Position numbers and translations under genes: made by a program
The notes under the pieces: model-generated
Database searches by the model: none
What the model was told of the DNA's origin: nothing
The model's input: the letters and a program-made list of their open reading frames with translations, nothing else
Assembly: GCA_946800325.1 (NCBI GenBank)
Contig: OX326961.1
Coordinates: 36,785,043 to 36,849,042, forward strand
Source of the DNA: Luzula sylvatica
Lineage: Eukaryota > Streptophyta > Magnoliopsida > Poales > Juncaceae
Direction: 5' to 3'
DNA: 64,000 nt
Shown: positions 55,320 to 64,000 of the stretch, in pieces
Position numbering within the stretch: position 1 is the stretch's first letter
Layout of the letters: the number at the start of each line of letters is the position of its first letter

Positions 55320-58300
55320 AAATAAACCTGAAGGTGGTGAGCTGGACAAATCAATGCCTAACAAATCATGCAGGAAATCGGTAGGTGCGGCAGCATTATT
55401 AGTATTCGTAGAAGGAATAACATCGTCAGCACCCAAATCGAGCAAGTCTGCCAAGGGTGCGCCACCTGGCGGCTTGGCGACTCCATTAGGGATCTTAATG
55501 GAGGACCCGGTTTTGTTCTCCACTGGAGAGGTCGCTGTTGACTTGGTGTCCCCGGAACCAGCGGATCTCTTGGAGAGGTATGATGCTTCGTCTAATACCG
55601 GCATTCTCTCCAGCAACGTAGATCTACAATATTAATTGAATTTCAGTACAATTAAGGGTTCTTTAGTGTTAATAAATTATGAAAAAATTAAGATTAATTG
55701 GGATCTATTAATAAGGTAAATTAACTAACTTTATGTTAGAATGTCTTTGTATGATCGAGGAGAATTCAATTGATCTTTGTTGGAGCTCTAGCTCCACATT
55801 CCCTTTGTGCTGCGTCACTATTTCCTTTACTCTCCTGTACCAAATTATACAATTAATACGTCTACAAAGAATCTAGGGACATTTTTGTAATTGTGCAAAC
55901 TTGTCACAGATAAATTCATTAATTGAAATAACATACTGAGAGGTAGGAGGGAAGCGAGAGGAGAGTTTTAAGAGGGAAACGAGACACATGGCACGAGTCG
56001 TAATATCTTCAGAATGTTTCTTCAGAGCAAACTCTACTATATCCACTGCGTCAGACTCGGTCACCTAAAAAAACAAACACGCAAATATCTCAGAATAAAC
56101 ATATACCATTATCAAATAGGTCTCGTATAATATGAAGTATAAACTTACAGTCATGGGTTCTTCGACTTCAAGGGCATTTACGTTATTTACCAGCATTTCG
56201 CCGTACTCGCCAACACACCACACAGAGACTCTCACTAAACTCTCCTACAACCACAAAACACGAAACAATATAAATCCAAAAATATATTAAGATAAATATA
56301 TTGAGATACACTAAAATGTTTAAATATACCTGTTCGAGTGAGGATTGCAAGGCTCTGTACAGAGTTCTCACGGAGTATCCTTGTAAATCAGGAGCGTTGC
56401 TTATTGCGACTATCAAGGCGTGCCACACATCGTCTTTTACGTAACTGCCAGCCTGGCAAATATAATTCAAAAAACAGAAAAATAAAATACCAATTTACTA
56501 TTTATTATACTTAATTTTGAATGAAGTTGTGTATCCTACCAGTGATAAAACCTTGAACATCTGGTCCACGTACCATAGTTTCTCTTGCGAAAACCTTAAA
56601 AAACACAAAAGAAATATATAATTAAATGATTATTCAAAAAATCAAAACATAAGTTTTGAGTTGAGATTAATACTTTTCGACAATGGAGCAGATTTTAGCG
56701 GTTAAATCCTCCTTGAAATCTGGATCGCTGACTTCTAGATAGTCAACGAGTTCCTTGGTCAGAGGCTTTACGTTTGTATCGTTGACAAGTAAGTACACTA
56801 AATCAAGTGCTCTTTTTCTAATTGACGCGTCAGAATCCTAAACGGTTTAAATATTCAAAAGTTATAAATTAAAAAAAAATACAAATAATAATTTGTTGGA
56901 TTTTAATTATTTTTAATATTTTTTACCTTGACACATTCTAGAATGGTAGCCCTGTGTCTCTGAACGGCTTGAGTATCTACCGAAATTGCCCTCATGAGAA
57001 TATTAAGCGCAACATATCTGATAAATAAAAATGTCAGGATATTTAAAAGAAATATCGAAATTACATAATTAACAAACCTGATATTATTATCACGATTAGA
57101 TAAAAATCTTCCTAAAATATTAATGGCAAGCACTCTTAAACCACTCGTAGCTTCAATGCCCATGATAGTCTCGACACATTCATACAAAATTGCGTTTCCA
57201 GCGTTCTTATTTGACTCGGTCTTTGTCGCAACCTACAAAACATCAAAAATATCATGAATACCCCTAGAAATCATACAAAATGAACCTAATTGTGAATTTT
57301 TTTGAGGACCTGAGCGAGAATGTCGTTCATGGATTCGCTTGCGTCAGGGTCTCCTTGACCCAAAATGTGCATTAATTTTAGGACCCGTATGTGAAGAAAC
57401 GGGTCGTTTATACCCGAAATATCGTACTCGGGTGCGTACGAACTGTTCGACACGTCTCTTAGTATCTTAACCAACACATCCGTGCAATTCTGCAATAACA
57501 AAAATAAATATATTAAATTTCTTGTTAAAAACAAATAATATTTTTGGGGAAATTTAATTGTTATTATTACCTTACGAATATGATCCAAGGCTTCGTTACT
57601 AGCTTTACACAAATCGGCACATAATTGAACTGCAGCTATTAACACACCGTGATGCTTCTCTTTCAGTAAATTCGCAGCTGGATACATGAAATTTTCAGAA
57701 AGGTCCGGAACTTTTCTGATAATTCGGATTGAGCACAACGCCGCCTATATTAAACAAAGATATCGAATAATGTTTTTACAGATTATTTGCAAATGAATTT
57801 AGTTTTTTTTCTGAATATAATATACCTTTTTTTTTATATTGGGGTCTCTATTATTGAGAAGTTTTTCTACTTCTGGTGAAAGGTCACGTGCCATTTCTGC
57901 AGAACATATATTTCCTAACGCACAAAGAGCTAGTCCAATTATGTACTGGTTCGAATGGTTTAAATCTCTATGATTTCATAGTTAAGGACACCAAAAATAA
58001 ATACAAGATAATTATCAAGATGATGATATTTCATGATTTGTAGGGGTATAAGCGTGAAATTTCACTTAATAACAAGTATAAATGTATAAATAATGGTTCG
58101 AAAGGATACTGTTTCAAGGAATTGGTGACAAGCATTAAGACTTCCTGTCTCTCATCTAGAAGAAGCATGAGCCCTAAATACCCGATTCTCTTTTCAGGAA
58201 AGCCTGAAGAAGCAATCAACTTGAGACACTCCATCTGGCCGAAATGGGTGGGGTATCCGAGCATGTGAATGAACATGAGTTTCGCCAAGTTTCTGTGCCT

Positions 58301-58666
58301 GTAATCTGTGTCGTTCTCGCTTATGGCTGCACGAATGGCCGCACACTCTTTTCTCACCACTGCTCTCTCTTCTGCCGCAGTTTTGCATGCCCTTATGGCT
58401 CGGATCATGTCCCTGCAGAACAGGTTAAATGTTATAATGTTACTCAAAGAACTGGTATTGAGATGCAATTGCATAATTGAGGCCAGTAGAAAGAATTTAT
58501 ATTCATACAACACATAACTGTGATCTTTGGATCCAGATGATAGTCCTCGATTAATTTCGACAAAAACAACTGAGATCTATACTATAAACGATCAAAATAA
58601 ATAGTAGAAACAGATTAAACAAGTGAAATCGAACCTGAGCCGAGTGCCGGAGGAGAAAGGATTCAT
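54399..58666 (-). CDS. AP1G: AP-1 complex subunit gamma (gamma-adaptin)
   Basis: Eighteen exons, transcribed from 58666 to 54399: 58666-58635, 58412-58110, 57967-57826, 57744-57571, 57489-57310, 57232-57078, 57017-56927, 56837-56674, 56594-56540, 56452-56330, 56244-56149, 56064-55937, 55834-55730, 55623-55328, 55233-55036, 54963-54776, 54687-54589 and 54494-54399. Phases agree throughout and give 874 residues, the family length. It starts [20 protein letters not shown]. Residues 1-580 are the helical adaptin trunk, 583-747 a Ser/Pro-rich hinge with clathrin-box-like LLDLG and LLDGL motifs, and 748-874 the gamma-ear ([12 protein letters not shown]). The protein is the large subunit of the AP-1 coat adaptor at the trans-Golgi network and endosomes. 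It looks intact. Its hinge and ear exons gave rise to, or share an origin with, the array at 38.5-46.4 kb. Confidence 0.95.
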
Positions 58667-59782
58667 GGCGAAATCCTTGGTGAAAACCTTCTAGAAAATC
58701 GGATTGAGCTCCGGATCCTAAAGGAAAAATCCAATCAAGCAACGAAAGGAATCTGCGAGTGGAGAAGTAGACTCGAGATCTGGGGATGGAGAGAGAGAGA
58801 GATGAAAAGTAACGAGGCTGGATCTGATAGAGAGAAAGAAAGAGATGCTATTTTGCGAGAAGCCCCCCTCTTTTATTTTTATTTTGTTTGATAAATTGTT
58901 AAATGTGTAGAAATTAAGTGACTAGTGGTAGATCTGGGTGGGTTCATTTCTCATCAGTTTTGCTTCCCTGTTCAGATACCCGAGAATTTAAATATTGCAT
59001 TTCTGATCATCCGAGATTTGGGTTCTGGGATTTGTTAACAATCCGAGATTTGGCCTCATTCAAGATTTTATATGTGATTGTATTTGGCTTTATATGTGAT
59101 TGTATTCGATAACTATTACTTTTTCTATTTCAAATAGTAAATAAATAATAATAATAATAATTGTAAAGAATATTTTTGTGTTATTTCATGTTTACAAAAA
59201 GAATTATATATTTAAACATATACCAATTTATAGTCATATTAACTACAAATTATTTTGAAATATTCGCTTCGGAAATGTACATATACTAACAATTACGTTT
59301 TAAATGATATAAACATAAATTATATATCAAATTAATTCAGCTCGAGAATCGTGGCAATTTCGAGCTGAACCGGCTCGAGTTTCATTTCGAGTCGAGTTCG
59401 AATTGGATCCTACATGCTCGAACTTCACTCGTTTTGCATCTCTAAATATGGTAATCACATATCTGTTCAAATAATATTTGTTGGAATAAGATTCGTGAAA
59501 ATCACCGGTCAAAAGCATATTTAACTAAAATGAAACAATATGTGCTTGAATTAGCAATGCTTTTCAATAAATGGAAGATTAATATATTTGTTTTCTCATT
59601 TTTTTCAAAGACTGTCATTTGGTCTTGATTCAAAACGTAATATGTGATCGAAAGGGAGACGTGGTTGAAGGGAAACGTCTGACCCTAGGCCCCGCACAGC
59701 GGAAGTGAGAGCCCGATTGTTAAGGGCTATTTTATGTATATTCTAAGGAGTTAAAAAAAAAATTAGCACGCTAAATCATTTA
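58667..59782. other. Upstream region of AP1G and intergenic DNA
   Basis: 58780-58850 has GA runs that on the gene strand form a CT-rich leader. Beyond 59100 it is AT-rich. 59335-59430 carries GCTCGAG/CTCGAG-type motifs like old hAT elements. 59655-59720 is a GC-rich patch (GGCCCCGCACAGCGG) of unknown origin. Confidence 0.4.
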
Positions 59783-59790
59783 GTTAATAT

Positions 59791-60652
59791 TAATGTTTTA
59801 AATTACGATATTGCGGTCCATTGCGGTCGGGTCTTTTTTTGCAGCGGATTGCGTTTGCGGACGCAATTGCGGCGCAATAACCTTATTGCGGACAGTCGTT
59901 GTGATATTAAATTATGTAATAATAATAGTTTGTTTAAATATATTTTTCACAATATTTTCTTCTAAAAAGAATAAAAAAATTGATTGTCCAGAAACATTTT
60001 CAGTATAAATAAAAATTGATCATAAAATTTTCATTAAAATAGCAATTATACGGGATCTTTGGATTTGTATTTTGTTGAAGAATTTTTTGTCGACATCCAA
60101 AAATATCAAAACACTATAACTCAAATTTTAAATCAAAACATCAATGAAATACAATGAAAATTGTGAAATTCATACATTTATAGACGAAAACGACACATTT
60201 TATAAGTTATATATGTTATGAGCATATTTTATCAAATATTTTGATAATAAAATACGGAAACTAAGTATTAAATAATAACAAAAATTATGTTATAATGTTT
60301 ATATTAAATAATTCTCGACGAAATTAATTTAACGTGTTTTTTGTGTTTAATTCAGGATAAAAGACAAAATTTCACAAATTCAAGTCCATCACTGCGTTCC
60401 TCTCGTCGAGACGAGCGATTTCGATATAAATTTCATGTAATTTGGTGGAAGAATTTCAAAATTACAACGATTTGAATATTATCCCGCAATTTTACCCGCA
60501 ATTAGCGCAATTTAAGCGCAATTTTGCCCGCAATTGCGCCGCAATGCCCGCAATTTTTCGAAAACGCAATATCCCGCTATATGTTATTGCGAAATTGCGA
60601 TTCTAAATTGCCCACCGCAATTTCCGCAATTGCGCCGCAATTTAAAACACTG
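59791..60652. mobile_element. hAT-type non-autonomous element with GCAATT-rich ends
   Basis: The 862-bp element has ends TAATGTTTTAAATTACGATA (left) and, inward from the right, CAGTGTTTTAAATTGCGGCG. It is flanked by a perfect 8-bp duplication, GTTAATAT, at 59783-59790 and 60653-60660. Both subterminal regions are packed with ATTGCGG/CCGCAAT motifs in opposite orientation. The 8-bp duplication and CAGTGTTTTAAA-like end fit the hAT superfamily. It has no transposase. Confidence 0.87.
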
Positions 60653-60883
60653 GTTAATATATATTAAATTGTTCATAATTATAATATTATTAGCAAATAC
60701 TTAATTATTTGAATTTGTGTTAATTTTAAGATTAAAAATTGGAGTTTGACAAAATAGAGAACATGGCTGCATTCCTCTCTTTTTCTGATAAATTTGATAT
60801 ATAATATCATAATATTCAGAGAATAAATGAGGAAGAAATAAAGAGAGAGAAAGTCGGACCCACTTTCACTTGCGGGTCCGACA

Positions 60884-61413
60884 TAGGAATGTCAACGGGG
60901 CGGGTCGGGTTCGAATAAGGCTTCCCCATATCCGAACCTGAATTTTCGAGTATTATCCGAACCCGAACCAAAAATATCCGCGAGTAAAAAATCATACCCG
61001 AACCCGAATCCGCGGATAACGGGTATACCCGAACCCCTCAGATAATGGGTATACCCGAGCCCGTTATCCGAAAATCACCAATAAAAAATAAAAATCTAAA
61101 AAATTATTATACAAATTCGTGAAATCACCAATAATTTTAAATACATAAAACAAGCAACTTGTACAAAATACATTAAAAATTGAAATATTACAAATAATTA
61201 ATCAATATAATATTACAAAATTTCATATCATTGAGTATTTTCGGGTTCGGGTATACTCGCAGGTAAAATTATATCCACGTACCCGAATCCGAACCCGGAT
61301 CGGGTATTTTTTTGGGTCATACTCGACCCGCGGATATTTTTTTTGGATATTACCCGCCCGTTCGGGTCGGGTACACGCGGGTTCGGATTTTACCCGACCC
61401 ATCGACATCCCTA
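60884..61413. mobile_element. hAT-like element with CGGGTTCGGG subterminal repeats
   Basis: The 530-bp element has ends TAGGAATGTCAACGGG (left) and, inward from the right, TAGGGATGTCGATGGG, with CGGGT/ACCCG repeats inside each end. The flanking 8-mers GTCCGACA and GCCCCACA match at 6 of 8 positions, so it is an older hAT-type insertion. The centre is AT-rich and non-coding. Confidence 0.75.
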
Positions 61414-61421
61414 GCCCCACA

Positions 61422-62361
61422 TAAAGATCAAAATTTTCTACTTCGAATCAAACAAAACCAAGGCAATATATGGATTCCTCTCATTCTTCTGATCAAAATG
61501 ATATATTAATATTAATATTTTGGATAGAGGATGAGAGAAAAATGAAGAGAAAGAAAGTGGGTCCCACATAAATGACTCGTTACATCAAAGCCCACACCAG
61601 AGCTGCAACAGAGAAATGTCTTTTGGCATATGAAAAAAAAAAATGAGTATTTCAACTCCGAAACTATTTATTAGCATCCAAAATGACATTTGAAAGTAAA
61701 ATATTATATTGATGTTTGAAAATGTTATATTAATATTCCGAAATAGAATATTTTTCACTAATACTATATTGACATCATAAAAATAATAAACAACAAATAT
61801 CGACGTGTTTGTCGACATTGCAAAATGTATATTAATGTTGAAAACTATATGGAGAGAAGAAAAATTGTGTGTAAATACCAAATTACTATATCACAAAAGT
61901 GTACGTTGATACCATGAAATATAAACAAAGACAGATTTATTATTTATTATCTTTTATAATTTAAAATGTTTTAAATTGCATATAACAGTTCATATAGTTT
62001 GGACTGCAATTTATACGTGATTATCATTATCGCATGTTATAAAAACAATATAGTGTAGTTATTTAGTACATTGCGGTATTGTTTAATTGTTATTTTCGTT
62101 ATACCACACTATAATGATGTTACACAACGCAACGCTATTTACAACGCTGGTAGTTTATAATGCAAATGGTCTACCGTTAAGTAATAGTTACTATTAAATA
62201 TATATGTTATATTATATTATGATAATTAAATTCTTACCTGAACTAACCGAGAATCGATTTCACGAATTCCAGAGAAATCTCGGCTTTTAATCTAACCGGG
62301 ATTCACTTTCCATGCCCCCACATCGACTTCTGATTATTCAAACCTGACAAACCACCTCGCA
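61422..62361. other. Intergenic DNA with a flanking direct repeat
   Basis: 61470-61575 (GATTCCTCTC, TTCTGATCAAAATGATATAT, GAAGAGAAAGAAAGTGGGTC) repeats with changes 60765-60865 on the other side of the hAT-like element, so that region was duplicated. 61620-62200 is AT-rich with no gene. Confidence 0.45.
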
Positions 62362-62364
62362 TAA

Positions 62365-63849
62365 GGGGCTGTTCGGACATGCAGTTTTGAGACACTGTTT
62401 GCATAGGAATCCAAGGAAGTTACAAATTCATTTTTGTGCTGTTCGGTACTCCATTAGGAAGTGTACTTTTGGTATCTCAAAACTGAGTATACTAACCAAA
62501 ACATATAGAAAAGATGGGGTTATTGAAACTTACCTCCGAGAGGATTCTGGGAGAGAGAAAAGTCTTGTTGTCTTTTCCTCCACGCTTTTTTATTTCTTCC
62601 AACTATTGTTTCTCCGCTCACAAGAAATTTCTTCGACGAGAATCACTTTGATTGAATGGTAAAATGAAACGAAATTTAGAGCATGAACCCGTGGATACAT
62701 CCGGAGCTCCTAGCAAGCGTCAAAAAGGTGATATTTTCATTGTTTTCTTCTCAAATTAGATATTGTTTTTAGTACTTTTGAGTTTAATCTTCATTGTTTT
62801 CTCCTAATCGATAATATTGTTGTATAATTGGTTAGTTTACATATCCATAGACTTGATAATTTGAGTAAATTTGAGTGTCAACTAAACTAAAATCCTAGCT
62901 CTGGTAATTCTGAAATTAGGGACATTATATGTGCATATTTTATTGTTTTATTTATAGTTGTAATTTAGGAACACAATTAGTTCCTAATTAGATAATGAGC
63001 TTTGGTTAGTTTAATTAGGAGCATTATGTGCATATTATAGTGTTAATCAAGGGCATTATGTGCATATTTGGGCTTATATGCGTCAGTACCCTAGCTCTGG
63101 TATTATTGAACTTTTTCAATTTCATTATATTTCGACACTATTTAATCTTGTTTATTTTCAGGAAAAGACAATGATATAGGCAGCGCCGAATGGACCGAAA
63201 TTCAAATGGCATATTTGACATCTTTGTTAGTGGAATTTGGATCAAAGGAGTTTCGGACCGAAATTCAAAGGACATAAACCAGGATCAAATCAATATTGTT
63301 CGAGAGACTTTTCTTACATTCGACTATGTTAGAAGAGCACTTTGGATTAGGAAGAAGATCAATGGTATTTGATATTAGTATGATTTTAGTGTTATACATT
63401 TTGAAAATAATTAACATGTATTTTGGTCATATAATTAATAATTATCACATGTATTTTTGTCGAGAGTTTTATAGATATATTTATCACAAGTATTTTGATC
63501 ATATAATTATCACATGTAATTGGTATTAGTATGATTTAAATTTGTGTTTTTCACAGGATTTTTTTGTACTCAATAAATTAATGGTTTAAAATAATCGTAA
63601 CAAAAGCTCTGTGTGCAATTGCATGTAAATGCATGTATTATTTCATGGTTTAAAATAATTAAAATGTATTTAGAAATAATAATAATAATAATAATAACAA
63701 TCCTGTGTTTTCATCAAACACCTTTTAAACATCCTACACTCGTAGTTTTCGCATTTTCCTGCTATCATAGTTTCCTGATATTCATATATTGGTTTCCTGC
63801 AACTATGAGTTTCCTGCTGCTATACAAAACTGACCTAGCAAACACGCCC
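62365..63849. mobile_element. PIF/Harbinger-type non-autonomous element
   Basis: Ends GGGGCTGTTCGGACATGCAG (left) and, inward from the right, GGGCGTGTTTGCTAGGTCAG, both followed by TTTTG. It is flanked by TAA at 62362-62364 and 63850-63852, the 3-bp duplication expected of PIF/Harbinger. The 1485-bp element has no DDE transposase but holds a small spliced ORF, so it is an internally deleted derivative. Confidence 0.7.
62664..63277 (+). CDS. Small spliced ORF inside the Harbinger-type element
   Basis: Exons 62664-62727 and 63162-63277, joined over a GT-AG intron, give 59 residues: a basic N terminus (MKRNLEHEPV, SKRQK) and then AEWTEIQMAYLTSLLVEFGS. The lone Trp followed by acidic and hydrophobic residues recalls the Myb/SANT-like protein that accompanies Harbinger transposases, but the match is weak and the frame stops early (TAA 63275). 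It is probably a truncated remnant. Confidence 0.3.
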
Positions 63850-63852
63850 TAA

Positions 63853-63974
63853 ACCGGAATCAATTCTCGGGTCTCTTCTAACCCGAGAATCGAATTCACT
63901 GGTCTTACTTTACTCACCACTCACACTCGGCACTGCCTTTTTGACCTTGCCCTTTCTCTACTGTGCTTGTCCCA
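63853..63974. other. Right flank of the Harbinger-type element
   Basis: Contains a short inverted pair, TTCTCGGG and CCCGAGAA (63868-63895). The following CTCACCACTCACACTCGGC stretch may be a 5' leader. Confidence 0.3.
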
Positions 63975-64000
63975 ATGGCTCCTCTTCTCCTTCTCTCCTT
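63975..64000 (+). CDS. Possible first codons of a gene cut by the window edge
   Basis: ATG at 63975 after a C/T-rich leader opens MAPLLLLS, a Leu run that could start a signal peptide. Only eight codons are visible, so this is tentative. Confidence 0.2.

Noticed and set aside
58244..58517. Plus-strand ORFs near 58.3 kb
   Set aside because: Antisense of AP1G exon 2.

Overview
The window is nuclear DNA of a flowering plant, most likely a eudicot. It is AT-rich, its genes carry many short GT-AG introns, and its gene families are typical of plants (an ACC-oxidase-homolog type dioxygenase, a subtilase, an ATL RING-H2 ligase, a JMJ25-type demethylase and an AP-1 gamma-adaptin). Transposon debris fills the space between genes. 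The species cannot be fixed from the sequence alone.

Layout, left to right. 0-0.56 kb holds the last exon of an unrecognised gene. 1-3 kb holds a palindromic repeat, a small spliced ORF and a tRNA-derived SINE with a 16-bp target duplication. 4.1-5.5 kb is an intact four-exon 2-oxoglutarate dioxygenase gene. 6.3-11 kb holds copies of its upstream DNA, a MITE, a 315-bp tandem repeat and a broken copy of the dioxygenase that lost its TATA box and start codon. 12-21 kb is repeat-rich and gene-poor: LINE remnants, a second copy of the same MITE, a MUS81 gene fragment, a 1.04-kb solo LTR with a 5-bp duplication, and tRNA-like segments. 21.4-24.0 kb is a subtilase gene on the minus strand. 26.2-27.5 kb is an ATL46-like RING-H2 E3 ligase with an overlapping uORF. 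28-37 kb holds more MITEs, tandem repeats and low-complexity DNA.

The most unusual part is 37-48 kb. A duplicated, degraded 3' end of a gamma-adaptin gene leads into an array of about thirteen tandem units. Each unit is built from adaptin hinge/ear exon pieces, their introns, a GA microsatellite and a long T/C tract, and full and short units are interleaved in a higher-order pattern. The array runs directly into a fragment of a BTAF1/MOT1 helicase gene. That is followed by an 0.8-kb almost pure C block with CCCCTAACCCC-like units, which ends beside the stop codon of a JMJ25-like gene (48.0-51.5 kb, minus strand). The intact donor-like gene, AP-1 gamma-adaptin with 18 exons and 874 codons, lies at 54.4-58.7 kb on the minus strand.

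59-64 kb holds two hAT-type non-autonomous elements, a PIF/Harbinger-type element with 3-bp TAA duplications and a small internal spliced ORF, and possibly the first codons of another gene at the right edge. The intact genes do not form a pathway. They cover oxidation chemistry, secreted proteolysis, ubiquitin ligation, histone demethylation and clathrin-coat traffic. The main story is local duplication and repeat growth around the adaptin and dioxygenase loci.
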